Made by a program: the position numbers and the translations under genes. A stretch of DNA of 64,000 bases from NCBI GenBank assembly GCA_963844235.1, contig CAWJNF010000005.1:372001-436000 (forward strand). The letters run 5' to 3'. This DNA is from CAWJNF01 sp963844235. GTDB lineage: Bacteria; Actinomycetota; Thermoleophilia; Gaiellales; Gaiellaceae. This document shows, one piece after another, positions 1-8,210 of the stretch. The notes beneath the pieces are model-generated. The model was not told where the DNA came from, did no database searches, and was given only the letters and a program-made list of their open reading frames with translations. Every line of letters begins with the position of its first letter. Positions within the stretch are counted from its first letter, which is position 1.

Positions 1-300
1 GGAAAGGCTGCGGGCGCGGCATGCTTCGACCAGCTGCTCGAGCACTCCGGCCGAGCGCTCGCTGAATATCGGGACGACCGGCCCGTCGAAAGAGTCGCTC
101 GCGCCCTGGTCGAGAAAGCAGCGGTCGCCCTCGAGGTCGAGCAGCCGCCGGCGCGGGTTCGCCGGTGAGAAGATCCGGACGGGGTGGTACGCGAGGGTCG
201 GTCTCAGACGCTCGACGCCGACGCTCGCCCACCGCTCGACGAAATGCTCCAGGCCGTAGTCGGGTACTTCCTCGACGTAGCAGTCGAGCGCGAGGCGCAA
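1..300 (-). CDS. Unknown protein, N-terminal part (gene continues past window edge)
   Basis: An open frame of 100 codons runs leftward off the start of the window. It begins with TTG at 300, preceded 3 bases upstream by the purine-rich site GAGGAGGG. The nearby ATG at 320 is out of frame, so TTG is the best start. The readable part opens LRLALDCYVEEVPDYG and later contains YHPVRIFSPANPRRRLL. I do not recognise a family. It has no signal peptide or membrane segment in the visible part. It is the last gene of a leftward run after the aldo/keto reductase, but about 90 bases separate the two and hold an inverted repeat, so it may have its own promoter. Confidence 0.5.
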   Translation of the reverse strand, partial: MRLALDCYVEEVPDYGLEHFVERWASVGVERLRPTLAYHPVRIFSPANPRRRLLDLEGDRCFLDQGASDSFDGPVVPIFSERSAGVLEQLVEACRARSLS

Positions 301-319
301 TCGCCCTCCTCAGCGACCA

Positions 320-338
320 TTGTTCATAGAACGAACAA
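320..338. promoter_or_regulatory. Inverted repeat, possible regulator binding site
   Basis: TTGTTC (320-325) and GAACAA (333-338) form an inverted repeat just upstream of the leftward gene starting at 300. Similar half-sites, GTTCG and ATGAAC on the minus strand, occur at 2492-2512 in the divergent promoter near the IclR gene. A shared IclR-type operator is inference. Confidence 0.3.
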
Positions 339-393
339 AATGTGCGAAGACACTACCACGCCGCCGGCGGGTGGTCAAAGGCAGCCGCGGGCC

Positions 394-1422
394 TTACGGG
401 TCACGGTGGTCGACGATGCTCCCATGGAGGCCGCCGTAGATCCGGTCCCTGACGCCCGCGCTGGCGAGGAATTCGTGCGGGTATCCGAGGTCGATCGCGC
501 TCGCCCTATCGAGGACGACGAGCTGCTCGTCCGTGAGCTCGATCTCGCCTGCTCGGAGCGACTGCCGCAACTGGTCGGCATCTCTGGCGCCGACGACGGG
601 AATCGTGACCGTCTCGCGCCGCATGAGCCAGGCGAGGGCGACTGCCGCAGCGTCGACCCCGAGCTCGCGGGCGACCTCCGCGACCCGGTCTGCGATGCGC
701 TGGTTGCGCTCGGAGAGACGAGCGTCGTCCGCCTCGAGGCGCCGCGACCCTCCTGCCTCACGGTACTTGCCGGTCAGCACGCCGCCACCGAGCGGCGCCC
801 ACGCCATGATCCCGAGATCCATGGTCCTCGCCATGGGGAGCAGCTCCCGCTCAGCGTCCCGCTGCACCAGGCTGTACTCGATCTGGAGGGCGACGAACCG
901 GCTCAGTCCCCGCTCCTGCGCGAGGGTGTTCGCGCGAGCCACTGCCCACGCCGGCCAGTTGCACACTCCCGCGTAGAGGATCTTGCCGGCGCGCACCTGG
1001 TCGTCCAGCGCCTGGACGACCTCGTCCACGGGCGTGGTGGCATCCCAGGCGTGGACGAGGTAGACGTCGAGCCGGTCGAGGCGCAGCCGCTTCAGGCTGG
1101 CCTCGAGCGCTGCGACGAGGCTCTTGCGATGATTCCCGCTCGCGTTCGGGTCGCCGGGCCGGCGGGTGAGGCCGTACTTGCTCGCAACGACGAAGCGATC
1201 GCGCTCGCCAGCGATCAGGTCGCCCACGATCCGTTCGCTCGTGCCGTTCGTGTAGCGGTCCACCGTGTCGAGAAAGTTCCCTCCGGACTCGGCGTAGGCC
1301 TCGAACATACGGCGAGATTCCTCTGGAGAGGCGCCGAACCCCCAGTCCTCGCCGAACGTCATGGTGCCCAGAGCGAGCTCGGAGACCCGCAGCCCGCTGC
1401 TTCCGAGCAGGCGGTACCTCAT
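394..1422 (-). CDS. Aldo/keto reductase
   Basis: A 342-residue NAD(P)H-dependent oxidoreductase of the aldo/keto reductase superfamily, expected to act in the cytoplasm on a carbonyl or hydroxyl group. The (beta/alpha)8 pattern is complete and the length is normal for the family. The catalytic tetrad can be placed at D52, Y57 (in DRYTNG), K82 (in ASKYG) and H124 (in YLVHAWD). The C-terminal region has the VGARDADQL cofactor-binding type segment. Its ATG overlaps the stop of the upstream enolase-like gene by 4 bases (1419-1422), so the two are almost certainly co-transcribed and translationally coupled. Its substrate is unknown; the surrounding cluster suggests a sugar-acid or ring-opened intermediate. 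Confidence 0.9.
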   Translation of the reverse strand: MRYRLLGSSGLRVSELALGTMTFGEDWGFGASPEESRRMFEAYAESGGNFLDTVDRYTNGTSERIVGDLIAGERDRFVVASKYGLTRRPGDPNASGNHRKSLVAALEASLKRLRLDRLDVYLVHAWDATTPVDEVVQALDDQVRAGKILYAGVCNWPAWAVARANTLAQERGLSRFVALQIEYSLVQRDAERELLPMARTMDLGIMAWAPLGGGVLTGKYREAGGSRRLEADDARLSERNQRIADRVAEVARELGVDAAAVALAWLMRRETVTIPVVGARDADQLRQSLRAGEIELTDEQLVVLDRASAIDLGYPHEFLASAGVRDRIYGGLHGSIVDHRDP

Positions 1423-2465
1423 ACGGCCATTGCCCGGCGCGGATCCCCTGCAGGCGCACGGAGGCTGCCGTCCGCCACGGACACGTCAGGGTGCGTCCAG
1501 CTCTCGTAGACGACCGGCGCAGGAATGTCGTGGCCGAGCCTGCTGCCCTCGGTCGAGGTGGGTAGCGTCGAGGCCACTCGCCAGAGCGCCGGCACGCCCG
1601 GCCCGAAGTGGAGGTTGCTGCCGACGACCACCGCGATGCCACGCTCGTCGGCGATCTCGGCCATCCGCCGGAGGGCGTCCTCGCTCCGGCACTTGCCCGG
1701 ATGAAGTGTCCATGCATCCCAGGGACCGGAGCGAAGCATGAGCGCGTCCTCATACCCCCAGATGGACTCGTCCGCGAGCCACAGCCAACCGTCCGCGGCC
1801 GGCAGGCCACGCTCCCGTACGACCGAGCGTGCGCACGGTTGCTCGACTCCCAGAATCCCTGTCTCCCGAAACAGCAATGCGTACGAGGGAAGCTCGTCGT
1901 ACGGAATCGCTTCGTTCGCATCGACGATCAGCGTTGCTCGTGGCACCGCGTCGCGGACCGCGCGCAGCCGCGCGTCGTCATCGGCGATCGTCCCGGAGAG
2001 CTTCACCTTGACCCGTTCGAAGCCTCTGGCCGCCTGGTCGGCTGCAAGAGCCGCGCTCGTCTCCGCGCCGAACGGGCCGACGAGCCCGCGCAGAGGCAGT
2101 GGCGCGGGAGTCGCGAACGGCGCGAGCGCGTCGATCAGCGCCGATTCGAGCGCCCACAGCAGGTACCCGTTCGCGGCGAGCGACCCTCTCGCGGCCGCGG
2201 CCGCTTCGCGCGCAGGCAGACCGATGATCGCTTCGCGTAGCACGCAGTCGAGCAAAGCCTGCCCCGCCTCAGGCCATTCGCCCGACCAGCCCGGCAGCAG
2301 CGTCGCCTCGCCCGCTCCCCGCCGACCGTCGCTCAGCTCGACGTCGACGACGAGCGAGCGGGCGCTCCCACCGCCAAGGAACGGCGCCAGGTATTCGCCG
2401 TATGGGGTCCTGTATGCGTGTGTCTCGAGACTGCTTCCGAGTCCGATGACGGTCGGGTCGCTCAC
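1419..2465 (-). CDS. Enolase-superfamily enzyme (muconate cycloisomerase/OSBS-like)
   Basis: A 348-residue member of the enolase superfamily, muconate-lactonizing/o-succinylbenzoate synthase subgroup. These enzymes abstract a proton alpha to a carboxylate with a divalent metal. The active-site set is visible: K-x-K at 153-155, metal ligands D182 (LIVDAN), E208 (GVEQP) and D232 (LADES), and a second-strand lysine K258 (HPGK). The N-terminal capping domain covers roughly residues 1-120. It is the first gene of the leftward block and diverges from the cupin at 2517 across only 51 bases, which hold an inverted repeat at 2492-2512. No menaquinone genes are nearby, so a role as an epimerase, racemase or dehydratase in the catabolic cluster is more likely than MenC. 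Confidence 0.82.
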   Translation of the reverse strand: MSDPTVIGLGSSLETHAYRTPYGEYLAPFLGGGSARSLVVDVELSDGRRGAGEATLLPGWSGEWPEAGQALLDCVLREAIIGLPAREAAAAARGSLAANGYLLWALESALIDALAPFATPAPLPLRGLVGPFGAETSAALAADQAARGFERVKVKLSGTIADDDARLRAVRDAVPRATLIVDANEAIPYDELPSYALLFRETGILGVEQPCARSVVRERGLPAADGWLWLADESIWGYEDALMLRSGPWDAWTLHPGKCRSEDALRRMAEIADERGIAVVVGSNLHFGPGVPALWRVASTLPTSTEGSRLGHDIPAPVVYESWTHPDVSVADGSLRAPAGDPRRAMAV

Positions 2466-2491
2466 CCTCGCCTATGCTGCGCGTAGCGAAC

Positions 2492-2512
2492 AGTTCATTC
2501 GAAGAGCGAACT
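2492..2512. promoter_or_regulatory. Inverted repeat in divergent promoter, possible IclR operator
   Basis: AGTTC (2492-2496) and GAACT (2508-2512) form an inverted repeat in the 51-base gap between the divergent enolase-like gene and the cupin gene. An IclR-type regulator lies one gene away. The half-sites resemble those at 320-338. Binding by that regulator is inference. Confidence 0.35.
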
Positions 2513-2516
2513 CTAC

Positions 2517-2858
2517 GTGATCCGACACTTCAAGCCTGCGGACGTCGAGCTCCCGCGCGTCGTGGACCCCCGCTACGTCGGCGACTCGATCTCGAAGTAC
2601 CGGTCGACCTTCACGAGCGAGGACGGCGCGCTGGAGCTCGGCTTCTGGGATTTTCGAGGCCAGCACACGACGCCGGTGCACGAAGGCTACGAGGAGGTTC
2701 TCGTCGTGCAGTCGGGGAGCATCACGGTCGAATGCGAGGGCCGGACGTACGAGGTGTCCGCCGGCGAGCTGCTCGTATACGACTGTCCGATCCCGCCACA
2801 GGCGCTGAGCTCCGCGGAGGGGGTGCGTGCCGTGTACGTGATGCGCCACCGGGCGTGA
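2517..2858 (+). CDS. Small cupin-domain protein
   Basis: A 113-residue single-domain cupin starting at GTG 2517. The first cupin motif is reduced (GQHTTPVHEGYEEV, about residues 48-61). The second is AGELLVYDCPI. Such proteins act as small isomerases, epimerases or sensors. A paralogue sits at 24388-24750 and shares the GYEEV, GSI and VYDCPI segments, so the two bracket most of the catabolic region. This copy keeps a histidine before GYEEV where the other has EQD. It opens the rightward block and its stop overlaps a GTG (2855) by 4 bases, which looks like the natural start of the IclR gene. Confidence 0.75.
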   Translation: MIRHFKPADVELPRVVDPRYVGDSISKYRSTFTSEDGALELGFWDFRGQHTTPVHEGYEEVLVVQSGSITVECEGRTYEVSAGELLVYDCPIPPQALSSAEGVRAVYVMRHRA

Positions 2859-2915
2859 GCCCGAAGACCGTGGCGGCACGCCGACCGGACGAGCCTGGAG
2901 AAAGGGCTGACGCTG

Positions 2916-3674
2916 TTGCAGCAGCTTGCGAGCGCGGACCTGGGAATGAGCATCGCCGAGCTCGCCGAAGCGACGGGGCTCAACCGCACGACGACCCACC
3001 GACTCTGCGAGGCTCTAGAGGAGGCCGGTTGGCTTCAGTTCGCCGCCGACGGCGCCTCGACGCGCCGGCGGCGGGTCAGCCTGGGCCCGCGCACGCTCGG
3101 GCTCGCGGTTCTGGTCAACAACAAGTACGACCCCGAGACACGTCTCGAGCCGCTGATGGAGAACCTCTCGAGGACGGTGGGCGAGACCGTGCACGCGGGG
3201 ATGCTCGACGACACGTGGATCATCCACGTCGCCCGTTCCGTACCGGACGCGGGGCTGCACATGGCCGCGCCGCTCGGATCGCGCGAGCTCGCCCACGTCA
3301 CCGCGCTCGGAAAGGCGATGCTCGCCACCCTCACCCGCGAGGAGCTTCTGACCCGTTACCGCCGCGAGGAGCTCGTCGTTCGAACGGGGAGGGCGATCGC
3401 CACCCGAACGGCGCTCCTCGAGGAGCTCGAGCGCGTGAGGGCTCGGGGGTACGCGCTGGACGACGAAGAGTCGCGAGGAGGCGTGCGCTGTGTGGGCGCG
3501 CCGATCTTTGGCCCCGCGGGGCACGCGGCGTTCGCATTCAGCGTGACGTCGATGCCGGTCCACATCGAGGGCGAGCGGCTCGAGGTCGTCGCGCGGGCGG
3601 TACAGGAGGCCGCGCGGCTCGCCACGGCGGCGTTCGGCGGAATCGTGCCCAACACGTGGGGCTCCGCGACATGA
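2916..3674 (+). CDS. IclR-family transcriptional regulator (N-terminus probably frameshifted)
   Basis: An IclR-type regulator: an N-terminal winged helix-turn-helix (SIAELAEATGLNRTTTHRL, about residues 12-30 from TTG 2916) followed by the effector-binding domain with HVTALGKAMLATL and GVRCVGAPIF. TTG 2916 gives 252 residues, but family homology (SLEKGLTLLQQLAS) extends upstream to about 2892 with no normal start codon in that frame. A GTG at 2855 overlaps the cupin stop as GTGA, the junction style of this block, and reads MSPKTVAARRPD before going out of frame. The likely native gene is therefore 2855-3674 with a +1 frameshift between about 2870 and 2895. Its stop overlaps the next ATG (ATGA, 3671-3674). 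It probably controls this cluster. Confidence 0.88.
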   Translation: MQQLASADLGMSIAELAEATGLNRTTTHRLCEALEEAGWLQFAADGASTRRRRVSLGPRTLGLAVLVNNKYDPETRLEPLMENLSRTVGETVHAGMLDDTWIIHVARSVPDAGLHMAAPLGSRELAHVTALGKAMLATLTREELLTRYRREELVVRTGRAIATRTALLEELERVRARGYALDDEESRGGVRCVGAPIFGPAGHAAFAFSVTSMPVHIEGERLEVVARAVQEAARLATAAFGGIVPNTWGSAT

Positions 3675-4447
3675 GCGTGGGAAGGCTCGACGGCAAGCTC
3701 GCGCTCGTGACCGGCTCGGCCAGCGGGATCGGACGGGCGATCGCCGAGCGCTTCGCCGTCGAGGGCGCCGCCGTCGCGGTCGCCGACATCTCCGGCCCGG
3801 ACCGCGCGGAGGAGACTCTCCGGCGGGTTCGCGCCGCGGGCGCGGAGGGCGTCGCCGTGCTGGGCGACGTCTCCAACGCCGCCGACGCGCGCCGGATCGT
3901 GGACGAGGCCTCGGCGGGCCTCGGCGGTCTCGACATCGTCGTCAACAACGCCGGTCACTTCCTGCCGCCCGCGCCCGTGGCCGACTACGACGTGGACGCG
4001 TTCGACCGCATCGTGGCGGTGAACCTCCGCGGGCCGTTCCTGATCGCGAAGTACGCGATCCCTCACCTGCTCGCCCGGGGCGGGGGCGTGCTGCTCGGCA
4101 TCGGCTCCGTCAACGGGATCGCGGTGTGGCCCGGCGACTGCGCGTACAACGCCTCGAAGGCGGGGCACCACATGCTTGCGAAGACCGTCGCGATCGACTA
4201 CGCGACTCAGGGCATCCGCTCGAACTGCATCTGCCCCGCGGGGATCGGGACGGAAGGCTTCCAGCAGCTCCTCGAGGCCGACGACGATCCCGACGGGTAC
4301 ATGCGGTCCACGGTCGGTCTGCACCCGATGGGGCGCATCGGGCGCCCGGAGGAGATCGCGAGCCTCGCGGTCACGCTCTGCTCCGACGAAGCATCCTTCG
4401 TCACCGGAGCGCTCGTCCCCGTCGACGGCGGCTACCTGGCGGTCTAG
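3671..4447 (+). CDS. SDR-family oxidoreductase
   Basis: A 258-residue classical short-chain dehydrogenase/reductase. The cofactor motif TGSASGIG lies at 14-21, NNAG at 92-95, and the catalytic residues are S146, Y159 and K163 (YNASK). The D in VADI after the second beta strand suggests preference for NAD(H), though this is only an indication. The C-terminus ends in the usual VPVDGGYLAV type tail. The start ATG overlaps the IclR stop by 4 bases, and the stop directly abuts the next gene, so it is part of the rightward polycistron. The substrate is unknown. Confidence 0.9.
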   Translation: MSVGRLDGKLALVTGSASGIGRAIAERFAVEGAAVAVADISGPDRAEETLRRVRAAGAEGVAVLGDVSNAADARRIVDEASAGLGGLDIVVNNAGHFLPPAPVADYDVDAFDRIVAVNLRGPFLIAKYAIPHLLARGGGVLLGIGSVNGIAVWPGDCAYNASKAGHHMLAKTVAIDYATQGIRSNCICPAGIGTEGFQQLLEADDDPDGYMRSTVGLHPMGRIGRPEEIASLAVTLCSDEASFVTGALVPVDGGYLAV

Positions 4448-6559
4448 GTGGGCCGCGACCCCGCCTGGGACATCCTGTTCGAGCCGCTCAGGATCGGCCC
4501 GAAGACGCTCAAGAACCGCTTCTACCAGGTGCCCCACTGCAACGGCGCCGGATCCGAGCGGCCCGGGATGCAGGCGGCGCTCCGCGAGGTGAAGGCGGAG
4601 GGTGGATGGGCCGCCGTCTGCACCGAGGAGTGCTCGGTGCACCCCGAGTGCGACTCGACGCTCCTGGTCTCCGCCCGGCTCTGGGACGATGGCGACGTCC
4701 GGAACCTCGCGCGAACCTGCGAGGCCGCCCATCGGCACGGGGCTCTCGCCGGCGTCGAGCTCGGCTACATGGGCGCGCACGCGACGGGCTTCGAGACTCG
4801 GGCCGTTCCGCGCGCGCCGTCCCAGATCGCCGGCTCCGGATCGTTCGGGACGACGCCGCTCGAGATGAGCCAGGACGAGATCGCCGAGCTGCTGGGGTTC
4901 TTCGTGGCAGCCGCCCGCCGCGCGCGGGACGCCGGCTTCGACATCGTGTACGTGTACGGCGGCTCCGACGAAGCGCCCGCGCAGTTCCTCCTGCCGCGCT
5001 ACAACCGCCGCACGGACGAGTACGGCGGCGCCTTCGAGAACCGCGCGCGCTTCTGGGTCGAGTGCCTCCAGAAGGTTCGCGACGCCGTGGGCGCTGACTG
5101 CGCGATCGCAACGCGCATCTCGGTCGATCGTGGCGAGGGCTACCTCGGGCTCGACGAGGCATGCGCATTCGTCGAGCTCGCCGACCCTCTGGTCGATCTC
5201 TGGGACGTCAAGATGGGAAGCCTGCCCGACTGGGGCTGGGACGCCGGGCCCTCGCGCTTCTACCCCGAGAACTATCAGGCCGACTGGCTGCGCGAGATGA
5301 AGCGCCATGCAACGAAGCCCGTCGTCGGCACCGGCCGTTTCACGACTCCCGACGTCATGGTCAACGTCATCCGGTCCGGCCAGCTCGACCTCATCGGCGC
5401 TGCCCGGCCGTCCATCGCCGATCCCTTCCTCCCCAGGAAGATCGAAGAGGGCCGCGCCGACGAGATCCGGGAGTGCATCGGGTGCAACGTCTGCTCGGCC
5501 CGGCACATCGTCGGCTCGCAGCTCGTCTGCACTCAGAACGCGAGCGCCGGCGAGGAGTACCGCCGCGGCTGGCACCCCGAGCGCTTCGAGCGGGCCCGCA
5601 ACGCCGACCTGGAAGTGCTGGTCATCGGCGCCGGGCCCGCCGGGATGGAATGCGCGCTCGTGCTCGGCCGGCGCGGCATGCGCCGCGTGCATCTCGTCGA
5701 CGCCGCGGCCGAGCCGGGCGGGATCCTGCGCTGGATCCCCGAGCTGCCGGGTTTGCGCGAGTGGGCACGGGTCGTCGACTACCGGGTCGCGCAGCTCGCC
5801 AGGCTGCACAACGTCGAGCTTATTCCGGCCACGTGCCTGGAAGCGGGCGACGTCGCCGATTACGGGGCCGACCTCGTGGTCGTGGCGACCGGAGCGGCCT
5901 GGGCCACCGACGGCCTCAACGGCCACACCATGAGGCCGATTCCCGGCGCCGACGCGGCGCTGCCTCACGTGCTCACGCCCGACCAGATCATGGTCGGCGG
6001 AAAGCCCGTTGCGGAAACGGCGCTCGTGTACGACTGCGACGGGTACTTCATGGGGGTGTCGCTGGCCGAGAAGCTCGCCCGCGAGGGTGTGCGTATCACC
6101 TACGTGACCCCGCACGCCCGCGTGGCGCCGTTCATGCACGAGACCGGGGAGGCCCCCGACATGCTGCGCCTCCTGCGCGGGCTCGGCGTCGCGCTCGTGC
6201 CGTCGCGCATCGTCGAGCGGATCGAGCCGGGCCGGGTGACGAGCGTCGACTCGTTCTTCGGTGACGATCCCGTCACGCACGAGGTGGGCTCGGTGGTCCT
6301 CGTCACGCAGCGCGTCTCGAGCGACGGGCTCTTCCGGCAGCTGCGGCGGAGCGGGGTGGGGGCCCTCTACCGGATCGGCGACTGCGTCGCGCCGAGGCTC
6401 CTTGCCGACGCGATCTTCGACGGCCATCGCCTCGCGCGTGAGATCGACTCGCCTGACCCGGCGTGTCCGCTGCCCTTCGTGCGCGAGCGCCGGCTCGTCG
6501 GGAACGCGACCGACGCCGACTACGACCTCGCTCCGCGACCGCTCTCCACGCTCGCGTGA
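4448..6559 (+). CDS. Trimethylamine/dimethylamine dehydrogenase-like FMN/Fe-S/FAD-site flavoprotein
   Basis: A 703-residue protein, GTG start, that matches trimethylamine dehydrogenase along its whole length. It has an N-terminal Old-Yellow-Enzyme-type barrel, a 4Fe-4S motif (C343, C346, C349, C361 in ECIGCNVCS...VCTQN) and C-terminal dinucleotide-binding domains (IGAGPAG, about 393-399). C31 in VPHCNGAG corresponds to the cysteine that carries 6-S-cysteinyl FMN in the amine dehydrogenases. Compared with what I recall of that enzyme, Y170, W262 and D265 are kept, but three key positions differ: E61 for the aromatic-bowl Tyr60, H353 for Trp355, and S173 for His172. The enzyme probably performs an oxidative C-N or C-H reaction on something other than trimethylamine. 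It directly follows the SDR, and its TGA overlaps the GTG of the creatininase-like gene. Confidence 0.9.
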   Translation: MGRDPAWDILFEPLRIGPKTLKNRFYQVPHCNGAGSERPGMQAALREVKAEGGWAAVCTEECSVHPECDSTLLVSARLWDDGDVRNLARTCEAAHRHGALAGVELGYMGAHATGFETRAVPRAPSQIAGSGSFGTTPLEMSQDEIAELLGFFVAAARRARDAGFDIVYVYGGSDEAPAQFLLPRYNRRTDEYGGAFENRARFWVECLQKVRDAVGADCAIATRISVDRGEGYLGLDEACAFVELADPLVDLWDVKMGSLPDWGWDAGPSRFYPENYQADWLREMKRHATKPVVGTGRFTTPDVMVNVIRSGQLDLIGAARPSIADPFLPRKIEEGRADEIRECIGCNVCSARHIVGSQLVCTQNASAGEEYRRGWHPERFERARNADLEVLVIGAGPAGMECALVLGRRGMRRVHLVDAAAEPGGILRWIPELPGLREWARVVDYRVAQLARLHNVELIPATCLEAGDVADYGADLVVVATGAAWATDGLNGHTMRPIPGADAALPHVLTPDQIMVGGKPVAETALVYDCDGYFMGVSLAEKLAREGVRITYVTPHARVAPFMHETGEAPDMLRLLRGLGVALVPSRIVERIEPGRVTSVDSFFGDDPVTHEVGSVVLVTQRVSSDGLFRQLRRSGVGALYRIGDCVAPRLLADAIFDGHRLAREIDSPDPACPLPFVRERRLVGNATDADYDLAPRPLSTLA

Positions 6560-7308
6560 CCGGCGGAAGCGACATCGTCCGGCTGGACAGGCTGTCTGCG
6601 CCGGAGTGGCAGGCGCTCGAGCAGGTCACGTTCATGCTGCCGGTTGGAAGCACCGAGCAGCATGGCGCGCACCTGCCCGTCGGCACCGATACCGCCATCG
6701 CGGTAGCGGTGTGCGAGGGGGCCTGCGGCGGCGCGGACGACCTCGTGCTCGCGCCCGCTCTGCCGTACGGCGTCTCGGATCACCACAAGCGCCTGCCGGG
6801 CGGCGCCGTGTCGGCCGGTCCCGCCGGCTTCGCGGCCTACCTGCGTGCGGTGGTCATGGACCTGGTCGACCCGGCGCGAGGCCGGGCGGTCCTCGTCGTG
6901 AACGGTCACGGCGGGAACTGGCCGTCGATCGTTTTCGCCCTCGACGAGATCGGTGCGGAGCACGGCGAGCTACCGATCGCCGCGTGCTCGTGGTGGGACC
7001 TCGTGGCGGAGCTGATCGCGGACGTCGACCCGAACGTGCCGACCCTGCGCGTCGGTCATGCGGGCGCAGTCGAGACCTCCGTCGTGCTGGCGTTCGAGCC
7101 GGGCTCGGTGCGGCCCGAGCTCTCGGATCCGCCGCCACACGGCATGCCGACGGAAGGGCCACGGTTGCACCGTTGGCTCGACTTCAGCCGTCACTTCGAA
7201 GCCGGGGTGATCGGCACGCCGACCCTCGCAGACGCCGATCTCGGCCGCCGGCTGGTCGACGAAGCGGCCACCCGCCTCGTCCCGCTTGCCCGGGCGCTGC
7301 ACGGATGA
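6556..7308 (+). CDS. Creatininase-family amidohydrolase
   Basis: A 250-residue protein of the creatininase family, metal-dependent hydrolases of cyclic amides and related bonds. GTG 6556 is chosen because it overlaps the upstream TGA as GTGA, the junction style of this block, and places PVGSTEQHG at the usual distance from the N-terminus. Metal ligands can be placed at E34 and H36 (STEQHG), D45 (GTDT), H118 (NGHGGN) and E173 (AVETS). Length is normal. Members of this family include creatininase, the mycofactocin maturation protein MftE and archaeal FAPy deformylase. No mycofactocin genes are present here, so a catabolic amide hydrolase is the better reading. Confidence 0.88.
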   Translation: MTGGSDIVRLDRLSAPEWQALEQVTFMLPVGSTEQHGAHLPVGTDTAIAVAVCEGACGGADDLVLAPALPYGVSDHHKRLPGGAVSAGPAGFAAYLRAVVMDLVDPARGRAVLVVNGHGGNWPSIVFALDEIGAEHGELPIAACSWWDLVAELIADVDPNVPTLRVGHAGAVETSVVLAFEPGSVRPELSDPPPHGMPTEGPRLHRWLDFSRHFEAGVIGTPTLADADLGRRLVDEAATRLVPLARALHG

Positions 7309-8210
7309 GCGGAAGACGGCACGAGCTTCTGCTCGGCAAGCTCCTCTACGAGATCGACCGCCGAGAGCCGCCGCTGCTCGAGATCGATCCCGGCGACGAG
7401 GTCGTCGTCGAGACGGAAGACGCGTTCACGGGGCAGATCAGGCAGCCCGGGGACCGACGCGACAGGAAGGCCATGCCGCGCTCGAACCCGGTCTCGGGCC
7501 CGATCTTCGTCAACAGCGCCAGGCCGGGCGACGCTCTTCGGATCGACATCAGCGCGATCGAGCCGCTCATCGGCCAGTGCTCCACCTACCTTTGGCCTCA
7601 CGACTACCTGCAGGCCGGGCTCGGCGGCGAGCCGGAAGATCAGACGCGGATCTGCTCGATCGAGGATGGGCTGATCCGGTGGAGCGAGTCGCTATCGATT
7701 CCCTACGAGCCGATGATCGGCGTGATCGCGACGGCGCCGGACTGGGGGGTACCGACGACGGCGCCGCCCGGAGATCACGGCGGCAATCTCGACCTGAAGG
7801 AAGTCGGACCGGGTGCGACCATCTCGCTTCCCGTTTCGGTGCCCGGAGGCCTGCTCTTCGTCGGCGATTGCCATGCCGCGCAGGGAGACGGCGAGCTCAG
7901 CGGCGCCGCCCTCGAGATGCCGGCCCGCGTCACGCTACGGATCGCCGTGGACGAGCAGGCGCTCCTGCCGGGCCCACGTATAGAGACCGCGACCGAGCTC
8001 GCAGCCGTCGCGTGCTCGTCCAGCCTCGAGGGCGCCGTCGCGGCGGCGTACGGTCGCCTCGCCCTCTGGCTCGAGCAGGACTACGGCTGGAACCGCTTCG
8101 AGGCGTACTCGCTCGCCACGCAGGTCGGCCGGCTGAGCGTCGGCTACTTCCGCTTCGGCGTCGTCGCGGCAAGGATCGCCCGCCGCTACGTGACCGGAGA
8201 CGGGCCTTGA
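7305..8210 (+). CDS. Acetamidase/formamidase-family protein
   Basis: A 301-residue member of the FmdA/AmdA family, which hydrolyses formamide, acetamide or related small amides to ammonia and the acid. Conserved segments are GPIFVNSARPGD (about 65-76), PGDHGGNLD (155-163) and GDCHAAQGDGE (187-197), which carries the acidic and histidine residues of the active site. The start ATG overlaps the creatininase-like stop (ATGA, 7305-7308). Neighbouring amidohydrolases suggest it takes part in releasing nitrogen from the cluster's substrate. The exact amide cannot be predicted. Confidence 0.85.
   Translation: MSGRRHELLLGKLLYEIDRREPPLLEIDPGDEVVVETEDAFTGQIRQPGDRRDRKAMPRSNPVSGPIFVNSARPGDALRIDISAIEPLIGQCSTYLWPHDYLQAGLGGEPEDQTRICSIEDGLIRWSESLSIPYEPMIGVIATAPDWGVPTTAPPGDHGGNLDLKEVGPGATISLPVSVPGGLLFVGDCHAAQGDGELSGAALEMPARVTLRIAVDEQALLPGPRIETATELAAVACSSSLEGAVAAAYGRLALWLEQDYGWNRFEAYSLATQVGRLSVGYFRFGVVAARIARRYVTGDGP

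Noticed and set aside
184..1509. Long open frame on the plus strand over the aldo/keto reductase gene
   Set aside because: High-GC artefact. The minus strand carries the complete catalytic tetrad of an aldo/keto reductase, while the plus frame has no recognisable motif.
3356..6427. 1023-codon open frame on the minus strand
   Set aside because: It lies opposite the SDR and TMADH-like genes, both with strong motifs. Its composition (very high Arg, Gly, Asp, His) is typical of a shadow frame.
6556..7308. MftE (mycofactocin) assignment for the creatininase-family protein
   Set aside because: No mycofactocin precursor or radical SAM gene is nearby. The neighbours are catabolic.
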